Positions 50,243 to 58,722 of a stretch of DNA of 64,000 bases are shown piece after piece. Each line of letters opens with the position of its first letter. Positions within the stretch are counted from its first letter, which is position 1. The notes under the pieces are model-generated. The model had not been told where the DNA came from. It worked only from the letters and a program-made list of their open reading frames with translations, and did no database searches. This DNA is from Actinomadura litoris. Lineage in GTDB: Bacteria; Actinomycetota; Actinomycetes; Streptosporangiales; Streptosporangiaceae. The stretch covers positions 62,001-126,000 of the forward strand of contig NZ_WOFH01000009.1 in NCBI RefSeq assembly GCF_009733595.1, read 5' to 3'. Both the position numbers and the translations under genes were made by a program.

Positions 50243-51196
50243 CTAGATCGGCAGTTCGCGGCCCGCCGCGACCGCCTGGAGCTTGTCGGGGTTGGAGACG
50301 ATGTGGATCGCCTCCACCCGGCCGTCCGCGCCGAGCGCGACGACGAACGCGGTGATCGGGCCGTCCGGGCCGTCGACGACGAGGCCGGGCTCGCCGTTGA
50401 GCCGGACGCGCCGCGGCCGCATGTCGTCCCACTCGACGCCCGCGTAGGGCACGCCCGAGACCGCCGTGAGCCAGCGCCCGACCTTGTCGGCGCCGTGGAT
50501 GACGCGCCGCGCGGCCTGGACCTTGCCACCGCCGTCCGTCCACAGCGCCACGTCGGGCGCGAGGACCTCCATCAGCCGGTTGATGTCGCCGCCGAGCACC
50601 GCGTCGAAGAACCGGTCGGTCGCGGCGCGCCGCTCGGCGCCGCCCGCCTCGAAGCGGGGGCGGCGCGCCTCGACGTGCTTGCGGGCGCGGGTGCCGAGTT
50701 GGCGCACCGAGGACTCCGACCGGTCGATCGCCTTCCCGATCTCGGCGTAGGGGTAGCCGAAGACCTCCTTGAGCACGAACACCGCCCGCTCCAGCGGGCT
50801 CAGCGTCTCCAGGACGACGAGCATCGCCATCGACACCGACTCCGACATCTCGGTGGCCTCGGCGATGTCCGGGGAGGTCAGGATCGGCTCGGGCAGCCAC
50901 GGCCCGACGTAGGTCTCGCGCTGCGCCCGCGCCGAGCGCAGCCGGTCCAGCGCGATGTTGGTGGTGATCCGGACGAGGTAGGCCTTGGGGTCGGCGACGT
51001 CCCCGCGGTCCCCGGCCGACCAGCGCAGCCACGCGTCCTGGACGGCGTCCTCGGCGTCGGCCGCGGTGCCGAGCATCCGGTAGGCCACGGCGAACAGCAG
51101 GTTCCGGTGCTCCTCGAAAGGGTCCTGCGCCGACTCGCTCACAAAGCACGAGTCTGCCCGAGCGTCCGCGCCGTGCTCGAAGGGGGTGCGCGCCAT
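50243..51196 (-). CDS. ECF41-type RNA polymerase sigma factor (SigJ-like)
   Basis: A 317-residue ECF sigma factor with a C-terminal SnoaL-like regulatory domain, the arrangement of ECF41/SigJ. Region 2 is FEEHRNLLFAVAYRMLGTAADAEDAVQDAWLRW (motifs AYRMLGTAADAEDAVQD), region 4 is VFVLKEVFGYPYAEIGKAIDRSESSVRQL. The C-terminal domain has WTDGGGKVQAA and VSNPDKLQ, the ECF41 linker/contact motifs. Unlike other ECF factors, these are controlled by their own C-terminal domain rather than an anti-sigma factor. ATG at 51196 has GGAGG five bases upstream. No target promoter or partner carboxymuconolactone decarboxylase/oxidoreductase gene is adjacent. Confidence 0.9.
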   Translation of the reverse strand: MARTPFEHGADARADSCFVSESAQDPFEEHRNLLFAVAYRMLGTAADAEDAVQDAWLRWSAGDRGDVADPKAYLVRITTNIALDRLRSARAQRETYVGPWLPEPILTSPDIAEATEMSESVSMAMLVVLETLSPLERAVFVLKEVFGYPYAEIGKAIDRSESSVRQLGTRARKHVEARRPRFEAGGAERRAATDRFFDAVLGGDINRLMEVLAPDVALWTDGGGKVQAARRVIHGADKVGRWLTAVSGVPYAGVEWDDMRPRRVRLNGEPGLVVDGPDGPITAFVVALGADGRVEAIHIVSNPDKLQAVAAGRELPI

Positions 51197-51392
51197 GGGT
51201 GCCTCCGTCCGCACGGGGTCGCCCGCCCCGCGGCCCGTCCCGCCGCCGGCCCCGGGGCGCCCCCGCCCTGTCTCCGCCCGTCACCATGAGGACGAGGCGC
51301 GCCGCCGCAATGTGACACCAATGTGACACCGGCCCCGGCGAGGGGCCGCGCGCGGCGCGTCCGCCGCCTCGGATGAGCTGCAAGATCACGGG

Positions 51393-51405
51393 TAGTGTCC
51401 TGCCC
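51393..51405 (+). promoter_or_regulatory. Possible -10 element for a leaderless transcript of the mgtE_N gene
   Basis: TAGTGT at 51393-51398 ends seven bases before the ATG at 51406, and there is no ribosome-binding site. This spacing is typical for leaderless actinomycete transcripts. No -35 element is clear. Confidence 0.45.
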
Positions 51406-52725
51406 ATGAGCGGATCTCCGGGCCGGGTGTTCATCGCCCGCCTCGCCGGGATAGCGGTGTTCGACCCCGCCGGCGACCAGGTCGGCCGGGTCCGCGACGT
51501 GGTGGTCGCGCTGCGCCTCGCGCCCCGCCCGCCCCGCGTGCTCGGGCTGGTCGTGGAGGTGGGGCCGCGCCGCCCGGTGTTCCTGCCGATCACCCGGGTC
51601 ACGGTGGTCGAGGCCGACGCGATCGTCTTCGACGGCAGGCTGAACATGCGCCGCTTCCACAAGCGCGAGTCCGAGACGCTCGTGATCGCCGAGATGCTGG
51701 ACCGCACGGTCCGCTTCCGCGCCTCCGGCGAGCCCGTCTCCGTCGTGGACGTGGCGATGGAGCCGACCCGCACCCGGGACTGGCTGATCGGCAAGGTCGC
51801 CGTCAACCGGGGCCGCAGGGGCGGGCGCGGGCGCGGCCTGCGGCGCCGGGGCGAGAGCCTGGTCGTGGACTTCGACGCCGTCGAGGGCTTCTCCGCCGTC
51901 GAGCACGGCCAGGGCGCGGCCGGGCTGATCGCCGCGTTCGAGCGGATGAAGCCCGCCGACCTCGCGGGCATCGTCCACGAGCTGCCGGAGAAGCGCCGCA
52001 CCGAGGTCGCGGTCGCGCTGGACGACGAGCGCCTCGCCGACGTCCTTGAGGAGCTGCCCGAGGACGACCAGGTCGAGATCCTCGGCAAGCTGGAGGACGA
52101 CCGGGCCGCCGACGTCCTGGAGGCGATGGGCCCCGACGACGCCGCCGACCTGCTCGGCGAGCTGCCGACCGAGCAGCGCGAGCGGCTGCTGACGCTGATG
52201 GAGCCGCGCGACGCGGCGCCCGTCCGGCGGCTGCTGACCTACGCCGACGACTCGGCGGGCGGGCTGATGACCACCGACCCGGTGATCGTCGCGCCGGACG
52301 CGACCGTCGCCGAGGCGCTCGCGCAGATCCGCAACCCCGACCTGAACCCGGCGCTGGCCGCGCAGGTGTATGTGTGCCGGCCGCCGACCGCGACGCCGAC
52401 CGGCCGCTACCTCGGCACCGTGCACTTCCAGCGGCTGCTGCGCGAGCCGCCGCCGACGCTGGTCAGCGGCATCGTCGACGCCGAGCTGGACCCGCTGCGC
52501 CCGACGATGTCGCTGGCGGCGGTCGCGATGTTCCTGGCCACCTACAACCTGGTCGCGGGCGCGGTCGTGGACGAGGACGGGCACCTGCTCGGCTCGGTGA
52601 CGATCGACGACGTCCTCGACCACCTCCTGCCCGAGGACTGGCGGGAGACCGTGATGGACGCGAGCGCCGAGGCGCCCTCCGATCCGGAGGAGGAGGCCCT
52701 GCGGGGCGGCGAGGGGACGAGATGA
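51406..52725 (+). CDS. MgtE N-domain/CBS protein with N-terminal PRC-barrel, no membrane domain
   Basis: A 439-residue soluble protein. The first 80 residues form a PRC-barrel-like segment (IAVFDPAGDQVGRVRDVVV), and a second similar segment occurs around residues 100-160. The MgtE intracellular N domain follows (KRRTEVAVALDDERLADVLEEL, ILGKLEDDRAADVLEAM), then a CBS pair (SAGGLMTTDPVIVAP, AGAVVDEDGHLLGSVTIDDVL). The magnesium-channel membrane domain of MgtE is missing, so this is a regulator or sensor rather than a transporter. It overlaps the DUF1003 gene by four bases (ATGA). Mycobacterial Rv1232c has a similar layout near mrp. Confidence 0.85.
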   Translation: MSGSPGRVFIARLAGIAVFDPAGDQVGRVRDVVVALRLAPRPPRVLGLVVEVGPRRPVFLPITRVTVVEADAIVFDGRLNMRRFHKRESETLVIAEMLDRTVRFRASGEPVSVVDVAMEPTRTRDWLIGKVAVNRGRRGGRGRGLRRRGESLVVDFDAVEGFSAVEHGQGAAGLIAAFERMKPADLAGIVHELPEKRRTEVAVALDDERLADVLEELPEDDQVEILGKLEDDRAADVLEAMGPDDAADLLGELPTEQRERLLTLMEPRDAAPVRRLLTYADDSAGGLMTTDPVIVAPDATVAEALAQIRNPDLNPALAAQVYVCRPPTATPTGRYLGTVHFQRLLREPPPTLVSGIVDAELDPLRPTMSLAAVAMFLATYNLVAGAVVDEDGHLLGSVTIDDVLDHLLPEDWRETVMDASAEAPSDPEEEALRGGEGTR

Positions 52726-53204
52726 CCACACGCGAGATGAGCACCCGGCTGGACCAGCCCCGCGAGATCCGGCGGACGCTGCTGCCGCGGCCCCACTACG
52801 ACCCGGAGTCGTTCGGGCGGCTGTCGGAGCGGATCGCCCGGTTCCTCGGCACCGCCCGGTTCCTGGTCTACATGACGGTGTTCGTGGCCGTGTGGATCGT
52901 CTGGAACCTGGTGGTGCCGCCCGCGCTGCGGTTCGACCCGTACCCGTTCATCTTCCTGACGCTGATGCTGTCGCTCCAGGCGTCCTACGCGGCGCCGCTG
53001 ATCCTGCTGGCCCAGAACCGGCAGGACGACCGCGACCGCGTCCAGTACGAGCAGGACCGCGCCCGCAACGAGCGGACGATCGCCGACACCGAGTACCTCA
53101 CCCGGGAGATCGCCGGGCTGCGGGTGGCGCTGAACGAGGTCGTGACCCGCGACTTCCTCCGGTCGGAGTTGCAGCAGATGCTCAAGGAGCGGGACGCGCG
53201 CTGA
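52722..53204 (+). CDS. DUF1003 membrane protein
   Basis: A 160-residue inner-membrane protein. Two transmembrane helices are visible: FLVYMTVFVAVWIVWNLVVP and FIFLTLMLSLQASYAAPLIL, with the DUF1003 segment ILLAQNRQDDRDRVQYEQDR directly after. The C-terminus is a charged coiled-coil-like helix. The ATG overlaps the stop of the MgtE_N/CBS gene (ATGA), so the two are translationally coupled and probably interact. Its 3' end overlaps the convergent marR gene by 23 nt. Confidence 0.88.
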   Translation: MTTREMSTRLDQPREIRRTLLPRPHYDPESFGRLSERIARFLGTARFLVYMTVFVAVWIVWNLVVPPALRFDPYPFIFLTLMLSLQASYAAPLILLAQNRQDDRDRVQYEQDRARNERTIADTEYLTREIAGLRVALNEVVTRDFLRSELQQMLKERDAR

Positions 53205-53823
53205 CCCCCTCCCGGGGGAAGGAGGCCGCCGCGTCAACGGACTCGTCAACGGCCTCGTCAACGGACTCGGCGGCGGACCCGTCGACGGGCTCGTCGGCGA
53301 GCTTGCCGAGCAGGTGGCCGAACAGGCGCAGGTCGTCGTCGTCCAGGCGGCTGAGGACGTGGTCGCGGACGCCGCGCCGGTAGGTGGGGGCGGCCTCCTC
53401 CAGCCGCGCCCGGCCCGTCGGGGTCAGGGCCGCGTACAGGCCGCGCGCGTCGCTCGGGCACGTCTGCCGGGCGACCAGGCCCTCCCGCTCCAGCCGGTCG
53501 ACCAGCCGGGTCAGCCCGCTGCGCGACAGCAGCACCCGGTCGGCGAGGTCGTTCATGCGCAGCCGCCCGCACGGCGCCTCACCGAGGTGGGTGAGCACGT
53601 CGTAGAAGGCCAGCGGCAGGTCGTGCTCGGCCAGCAGGTCGGCCTGGAGGCGGCGGGAGATCCGCACCTGGGCGCGCAGCATCGTCCGCCAGACCGCCGG
53701 CTCGGCGGCCGGGGCCGGACCGGCGGCGTCGCCGGCCGCGTGCCCGGACGGACGGCCGGGCGCGGGCGCCCGTTCCTCGGCCTGGACGGGGATGTCCGCG
53801 ACGGGGCTGTGCTGGGTGGTCAC
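53182..53823 (-). CDS. MarR-family transcriptional regulator
   Basis: A 213-residue winged-helix regulator. The N-terminal 45 residues are a Pro/Ala-rich extension; the MarR core follows with RISRRLQADLLAEHDLPLAFYDVL, GRLRMNDLADRVLLSRSGLTRLVDRLEREGLV (motifs RMNDLADRVLLSRSG and RLVDRLEREGLVAR), and CPSDARGLYAALTPTG as the wing. The C-terminal tail is a run of DEAVDESVD-like repeats encoded by a 12-bp DNA repeat. GTG at 53823. It is divergent from mrp and converges on DUF1003; its targets are unknown. Confidence 0.88.
   Translation of the reverse strand: MTTQHSPVADIPVQAEERAPAPGRPSGHAAGDAAGPAPAAEPAVWRTMLRAQVRISRRLQADLLAEHDLPLAFYDVLTHLGEAPCGRLRMNDLADRVLLSRSGLTRLVDRLEREGLVARQTCPSDARGLYAALTPTGRARLEEAAPTYRRGVRDHVLSRLDDDDLRLFGHLLGKLADEPVDGSAAESVDEAVDESVDAAASFPREGVSARPAP
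53233..53268 (-). repeat. Three 12-bp tandem units at the 3' end of marR
   Basis: GTCAACGGACTC, GTCAACGGCCTC and GTCAACGGACTC stand in tandem at 53233-53268, with a diverged unit at 53281. They encode the acidic tail of the MarR protein. Confidence 0.75.
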
Positions 53824-53910
53824 CCGTCGATCGTACGGCGGGCGGGCGCGGGGTGAGAGACCCGGCACCCGGATTGGCGGGCACGGCCACCGAGTTCATA
53901 CCATGGGGAC

Positions 53911-55050
53911 ATGGCCTCCCAGTTGACGACCGAGCGGGTGACCGAGGCTCTCGCCACGGTGAACGACCCCGAGATCCGCAAGCCGATCACCGAGCTCGAC
54001 ATGGTCAGGAACATCGACATCGACGCGGGCGGCGGCGTCCGCGTCGGGATCTACCTGACCGTGGCCGGATGTCCCATGCGGGACACCATCACCAAGAACG
54101 TCACCGAGGCCGTCTCCCGGCTGGAGGGCGTCGCCTCCGTCCAGGTGGAGCTGGACGTGATGAGCGAGGAGCAGCGCAAGGACCTCCAGACCAAGCTGCG
54201 CGGCGGGCAGCCCGCCAAGGAGATCCCCTTCGCCAAGCCGAACTCGCTGACCAAGGTGTACGCGGTCGCGAGCGGCAAGGGCGGCGTGGGCAAGTCGTCG
54301 GTCACCGTGAACCTGGCCGCGGCCCTCGCCGCGCAGGGCCGCAAGGTCGGCGTCGTGGACGCCGACATCTACGGCCACTCGGTGCCGCGCATGCTCGGCG
54401 TCGAGCACCCGCCGACCAAGGTCGAGGACATGATCATGCCGCCGACCGCGCATGACGTGAAGGTGATCTCGGTGGGCATGTTCACCGCCGGGAACCAGCC
54501 GGTGGTGTGGCGGGGCCCGATGCTGCACCGCGCGCTCCAGCAGTTCCTCACCGACGTCTACTGGGGCGACCTCGACATCCTGCTGATGGACCTGCCGCCC
54601 GGCACCGGCGACATCGCGATCTCGGTGGCGCAGCTGCTGCCCTCGGCCGAGATCCTGGTCGTCACCACCCCGCAGCAGGCCGCCGCCGAGGTCGCCGAGC
54701 GGGCCGGGGCGATCGCCGCGCAGACGCACCAGCAGGTCGTCGGTGTGATCGAGAACATGTCCTACCTGGCGTGCCCGCACTGCGGCGAGCGGCAGGACAT
54801 CTTCGGCGTCGGCGGCGGCCAGACCGTCGCGGACGCGCTGACGGCGACGCTCGGCACCCGCGTCCCGCTGCTCGGCCAGGTCCAGATCGACCCGAGGCTG
54901 CGCGAGGGCGGCGACAGCGGTGTGCCGCTGGTGCTCGCCGACCCCGACGCGGGCGCCGCCAAGGAGCTGCGCACGATCGCCGAGCAGCTCTCCGGGCGCA
55001 GCCGGGGGCTGGCCGGCATGTCGCTGGGCATCTCCCCGAAGGGCCGCTGA
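53911..55050 (+). CDS. mrp: Mrp/NBP35-type P-loop iron-sulfur carrier ATPase
   Basis: A 379-residue Mrp protein that carries or inserts Fe-S clusters. The N-terminal DUF59/MIP18-like domain (VTEALATVNDPEIRKPITEL) is followed by the deviant Walker A motif VASGKGGVGKSSVTVN near residue 125, VVDADIYGHSVPRMLG, and MDLPPGTGDIAIS. The cluster-binding pair is CPHCGE late in the protein. TACCAT at 53899-53904 ends six bases before the ATG, so transcripts may be leaderless. Position next to tatB/htrA/sigE is conserved in mycobacteria. Confidence 0.93.
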   Translation: MASQLTTERVTEALATVNDPEIRKPITELDMVRNIDIDAGGGVRVGIYLTVAGCPMRDTITKNVTEAVSRLEGVASVQVELDVMSEEQRKDLQTKLRGGQPAKEIPFAKPNSLTKVYAVASGKGGVGKSSVTVNLAAALAAQGRKVGVVDADIYGHSVPRMLGVEHPPTKVEDMIMPPTAHDVKVISVGMFTAGNQPVVWRGPMLHRALQQFLTDVYWGDLDILLMDLPPGTGDIAISVAQLLPSAEILVVTTPQQAAAEVAERAGAIAAQTHQQVVGVIENMSYLACPHCGERQDIFGVGGGQTVADALTATLGTRVPLLGQVQIDPRLREGGDSGVPLVLADPDAGAAKELRTIAEQLSGRSRGLAGMSLGISPKGR

Positions 55051-55099
55051 CCCCGGGCCCTCTACCCGGGCCGTCCACCCGGGGCCACCGGGGCCGCGG

Positions 55100-55456
55100 T
55101 CAGGTGGCCTCGGGGTCGAAGGGCGGCCGTTCGTCGTAGGCGAGGCCGCCCGCGGTCGCGTAGGACGGGTCCTCGCCGTTGACCAGGCCGCCGTTCGCGC
55201 TGGCGTAGGCGTCGTCGTCCTCGTCCTCCAGCAGGTGCTTGCGGACGAACGTCTTCGGGTTCAGGTCGTTGAGGTCGAAGTCCTTGAACTCCGGCCCGAG
55301 GCCCTCCTGGAGGTCCGCCTTCGCGGAGTTGGCCATCTGGCGGAACTGCCGCAGCATCCGTCCCGCCTGCCCGGCGGCCTGGGGCAGCTTGTCGCCGAAG
55401 ATGACCAGCGCGAGCACGACGAGCACCGCCATCTCGCCGATACCGACGTCGAACAA
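55100..55456 (-). CDS. tatB: Twin-arginine translocase subunit TatB
   Basis: A 118-residue TatB/TatA-family protein. One N-terminal transmembrane helix (VGIGEMAVLVVLALVIFG) with the FGDKLPQAAG hinge is followed by an amphipathic helix and an acidic C-terminal tail (HLLEDEDDDAYAS). It helps form the Tat pore for folded proteins, such as the serine hydrolase at 41788 with its Tat signal. The TTG start at 55456 has GGAGG five bases upstream. It lies downstream of htrA on the same strand, as in mycobacteria. Confidence 0.9.
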   Translation of the reverse strand: MFDVGIGEMAVLVVLALVIFGDKLPQAAGQAGRMLRQFRQMANSAKADLQEGLGPEFKDFDLNDLNPKTFVRKHLLEDEDDDAYASANGGLVNGEDPSYATAGGLAYDERPPFDPEAT

Positions 55457-55600
55457 CCCGTCCTCCAGCAGCCAAAGGGACCGGCCCTGCGCGGACCGGT
55501 CCCCCCAGCGTATCCCGTATCGGATGAACCGGATCTGAACATCCGTGCCGCCTTCTGGGCGGCGCGTGCCCTGATCGACGCGGCCCGATCGGAGCGTGCC

Positions 55601-57508
55601 TCAGTCGGAACCGAGGGTGATCTCCACGGTGCTCTCCTTGCCCGTCCGCCGGAAGGTCACCTTCACCCGGTCGCCCGGCGCGCGGCTGCGGATCTGGGCG
55701 ATCAGGTCGGTGGCGTCCTCGATGGGCTTGCCGTCCAGCGCGGTGATCACGTCGCCGGGCTTCAGGCCCGCCTTGTCGGCCGGGCCGTTCTTGGTGACCG
55801 GGGCCTGGCCGTTGACCGGCTGCGGCAGGATCCTGGCGCCGCCCTGCTGGTAGCGCGGGTCGGGCAGCACGCCCAGCTTGGCCTGCTTGACGGTGCCGGT
55901 CCGGATGATCTCCTCGGCGACCCGCTTGCCCTGGTTGATCGGGATCGCGAAGCCGAGGCCGATGCTGCCGCCCTGGCCCTCGCCGCCCATCGACTGGCCG
56001 CCGACGGTCGCGATCGCGGTGTTGATGCCGATCACGCGTCCCTTGGCGTCCACCAGCGGGCCGCCGGAGTTGCCGGGGTTGATCGCCGCGTCGGTCTGGA
56101 TGGCGTTGAGGTAGGACGCGTCGGCGCCGCCCTCGCCCTGCGTGGGCACCGCGCGGTTCAGGGAGCTGACGATGCCGGTGGTGACCGAGCCCTGGAGGCC
56201 GAGCGGCGAGCCGATCGCGATCACCGGGTCGCCGACCGCGATCGCGGCGGAGTCGCCGACCTGGAGCGCGGGCAGCGAGTGCTGGCCCTCGGGCTTGAGC
56301 ACCGCGACGTCCGAGCTCGGGTCGGCGCCCTTGACGGTCGCCGACAGCGTCTTCTTGTCGTTGAAGACGATCTGGATCTGGCCGCCGTTGCCGCCGCCCG
56401 CGACCACGTGGTTGTTGGTGACGACGTAGCCGCCGTTGACGATGAACCCGGTGCCGCCGACCTCGCCCTGCGAGGACTGCACGCGGATCATGACCACGCT
56501 CGGCAGCACGCGCTGCGCGACCCCGGCCACCGAGTCCGGCGGGCGGTTCTGCACCTTGGTGTCGCCGCCGCCGCTGCCGCCGCCGAGGCTCACCGAGCCG
56601 CCGTCGTCGCCGTCGTCGGTCGCCATGACCCCGATCCCGGCGCCGACGGCACCGGCCACCAGGGCCACGATCAGCGCGACGACGGCCAGCAGGCCGAGGC
56701 CGGGGCCCCGCCCCGACGAGGACGGCATCGCCGGCACCGGCGCCCAGTTCGGGCCGGTGCCGGGCGGGCCGCCGAAGCCGCCCATCGGGCGCGGGCCGCC
56801 CGGAGGCGGCGGGCCCATCGGCGCGGGCGGCGGGCCCATCGGCGGGCCGCCCGGGGGCGGGCCGCCGACCGGCGGCGGGGGCCCCTGGTGGGACTGCCAT
56901 CCCCCGTACGGCGGCGGGCCGCCCTGGGCGCGGGGGTCGTGGGCGCGCGGGTCCTGGTGGTGCGGGACGAACCCGGGCCGCGGACGGGACTCGGGGCCCT
57001 CCATCAGCGGCTTGTCGAGCGGGACGGGCGGCGGCTGCGGCATGTCGCGCGGCGGCGCGTCCTGGACCGGGACCTCCTGGAGGCCCAGCTCGCGCGGGGG
57101 CGTGTCGTGCAGCTCCCGCATCGGCATGTCCATCGGGGTGTCGCGCGCGGGCGAGGTCTCCCGCCCGCCGCCGAGCGGGGCGTCGGGCGGCACGAAGCCG
57201 CCCGCCACCAGCCGGTCGCCGTTGTCGTCCTGCGGACGGTCGTCCTGCGGGAGGTCGTCCTGCGGACGGTCGTCGTGGAGCCGGCCGTCCTCGGGCCGGT
57301 CGTCCTCGGGACCGGTGCTCCAGCGGCGGCCCTCGCCCGGCCCGGCGCCCTGCGGTGCGGCCCCGGCCGCCGACTGCCCCAGGGGGAGCTCCTGGTCGGC
57401 GACCGTCTCGGGGGGAGCGGGCGCCTCCTGCCGTTCAGGCTCGTCGCCGGGGACGGTGTCCTCGTCCTCCGGCCGCGCCTCGCCCGGCCCGCGGTTGTCT
57501 TCCGTCAT
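55601..57508 (-). CDS. htrA: HtrA/DegP-type membrane serine protease with PDZ domain
   Basis: A 635-residue envelope protease. About 260 Pro/Gly/Asp-rich cytoplasmic residues precede one transmembrane helix (LLAVVALIVALVAGAVGAGI). The trypsin-like domain has His in YVVTNNHVVAGG, Asp in SSDVAVLKPE, and Ser in NPGNSGGPLVD. A C-terminal PDZ domain follows (NGPADKAGLKPGDVITALDGKP). ATG at 57508 has AGGAG six bases upstream. In mycobacteria the SigE-RseA-HtrA cluster handles envelope stress, and the same set is present here. The N-terminal tail contains a 15-bp DNA repeat, described separately. Confidence 0.93.
   Translation of the reverse strand: MTEDNRGPGEARPEDEDTVPGDEPERQEAPAPPETVADQELPLGQSAAGAAPQGAGPGEGRRWSTGPEDDRPEDGRLHDDRPQDDLPQDDRPQDDNGDRLVAGGFVPPDAPLGGGRETSPARDTPMDMPMRELHDTPPRELGLQEVPVQDAPPRDMPQPPPVPLDKPLMEGPESRPRPGFVPHHQDPRAHDPRAQGGPPPYGGWQSHQGPPPPVGGPPPGGPPMGPPPAPMGPPPPGGPRPMGGFGGPPGTGPNWAPVPAMPSSSGRGPGLGLLAVVALIVALVAGAVGAGIGVMATDDGDDGGSVSLGGGSGGGDTKVQNRPPDSVAGVAQRVLPSVVMIRVQSSQGEVGGTGFIVNGGYVVTNNHVVAGGGNGGQIQIVFNDKKTLSATVKGADPSSDVAVLKPEGQHSLPALQVGDSAAIAVGDPVIAIGSPLGLQGSVTTGIVSSLNRAVPTQGEGGADASYLNAIQTDAAINPGNSGGPLVDAKGRVIGINTAIATVGGQSMGGEGQGGSIGLGFAIPINQGKRVAEEIIRTGTVKQAKLGVLPDPRYQQGGARILPQPVNGQAPVTKNGPADKAGLKPGDVITALDGKPIEDATDLIAQIRSRAPGDRVKVTFRRTGKESTVEITLGSD
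57224..57268 (-). repeat. Three 15-bp tandem units in the htrA N-terminal tail
   Basis: GTCGTCCTGCGGACG at 57224, a two-base variant at 57239, and GTCGTCCTGCGGACG again at 57254 encode DDRPQ-type repeats of the HtrA cytoplasmic tail. The units stay in frame. Confidence 0.8.
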
Positions 57509-57618
57509 CCCCATCTCCTACCGAGCATGGTTCTCTTCATCCGCGCTCATCGTGCCCCGCCGCGCATGTGGCGAGCATAAGACCTTCCGTGACCGCCGGG
57601 CGAACCGCGGCACCCCCC

Positions 57619-58722
57619 TCAGCCGAAGGGATTGGCGGCCGAACCGAGGCGCCGGGCGCCGCGCGCGAGCCGCGTCCAGAACGGGACGCCGCCGCGCGGC
57701 AGGTCGAGGGCGACGGCCTCGGCGGTGCTCTGCGGCACGTCCGTCAGCACCGTCGAGACGTACCCGTTCCCCGAGGAGATCGCCCAGCGGCGCAGCGCCT
57801 CGCGGCGGTACACCGTCCGGCCCCGGCGCACGGTCTTCTGCCAGCCGGGCAGGCGCGCCTCGTCCAGGCTGCCGCGCTGGACGAAGACGGAGACGGCGGC
57901 GAGCCCGTCGGAGTAGCTGAGGTGGACGGTCGCGCCGTCGCTGCGCGCGTCGTAGAGCGTGAGCCTGCCCGGCAGGTCCTTCGGGATGGGCCAGCCCTCC
58001 GAGCGGAGCCGGGCGAGGCGCGCCCCGTCCAGCCGCTCCCCCCACGGGGCGAGCGCGGCCGCCTGGGCGTCCACCATGTCCGGGTCGGGGCGGTCGGCGC
58101 CCCGGGCGGGCGGCGCGGGGCGCAGCGTGATCCTCGGGCCCGCGGCGGGGACGTCCAGATCGATCTCGGTGAACCCGGTCGCGACGACGCGCCGCCCGGT
58201 GGCGTCGATCAGCTCCCGGTACAGCATCAGCCCGGTCTCGGAGTCGATCCAGAACCGCCCGGCGGTGCCGCCGCCGGGCCGGCGGGCCTCGACGACGTGG
58301 GCGGCGCGTCCGCAGGCGCGCGCGTCCGCCACGCGGGACACCGAGTAGTTGCGGGCCAGCAGCCCGAGCGTCGCGGCGACGATCCCGGCGCTCTCGTCGG
58401 CGGCCGAGTCGGGGCGGTAGCCCTCCGCGCCCGAGGAGGCCCGGTACCGGACGCCCTCGCCCGGCCGGTGCGTCACCGCGACCTCCGCCGTCGCGGAGCG
58501 GCCGCGGTTCCAGGTGGTGAGGAAGCGCCGCCCCTCGTAGGGGACGCGGCGCGCGGCGTCGGCGGCGGCGCGCAGCAGGCCGACCGCGCCGGGGTCGCTG
58601 CGGACGCCGCGGGCGGGCCCGGCGTCACCGGTCACCGTGCCGGCGAACGCGAGCGCCCCCGCCAGCCCACCGGCCACCAGGGCGCGGCGTCGCGCCCGGC
58701 CGGTGCCGGTGTAGCGGGTCAC
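57619..58722 (-). CDS. MucB/RseB-like sigma-E regulatory protein
   Basis: A 367-residue exported protein with a signal peptide or anchor near residues 12-35 (RRALVAGGLAGALAFAGTVTG). The body matches RseB/MucB sigma-regulatory proteins: VPYEGRRFLTTWNRGRSATAEVAVTHRPG (motifs VPYEGRRFLTTW and AEVAVTHRPG), RFWIDSETGLMLYRELID, and a C-terminal domain with DGLAAVSVFVQRG. GTG at 58722 overlaps the anti-sigma stop by four bases (GTGA), so the two are coupled. It lies between the anti-sigma gene and htrA in a stress module. Confidence 0.85.
   Translation of the reverse strand: MTRYTGTGRARRRALVAGGLAGALAFAGTVTGDAGPARGVRSDPGAVGLLRAAADAARRVPYEGRRFLTTWNRGRSATAEVAVTHRPGEGVRYRASSGAEGYRPDSAADESAGIVAATLGLLARNYSVSRVADARACGRAAHVVEARRPGGGTAGRFWIDSETGLMLYRELIDATGRRVVATGFTEIDLDVPAAGPRITLRPAPPARGADRPDPDMVDAQAAALAPWGERLDGARLARLRSEGWPIPKDLPGRLTLYDARSDGATVHLSYSDGLAAVSVFVQRGSLDEARLPGWQKTVRRGRTVYRREALRRWAISSGNGYVSTVLTDVPQSTAEAVALDLPRGGVPFWTRLARGARRLGSAANPFG

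Noticed and set aside
51406..52725. Magnesium transporter MgtE
   Set aside because: The N and CBS domains are present but the transmembrane channel domain is absent.
53911..55050. Mrp as a chromosome-partition ParA protein
   Set aside because: The DUF59-like N-domain and the CPHCGE pair mark it as an Fe-S carrier of the Mrp/NBP35 group.
55051..55099. Terminator between mrp and tatB
   Set aside because: Several GGGCCC/CCCGGG repeats can pair in competing ways and none forms a clearly dominant hairpin with a short loop.
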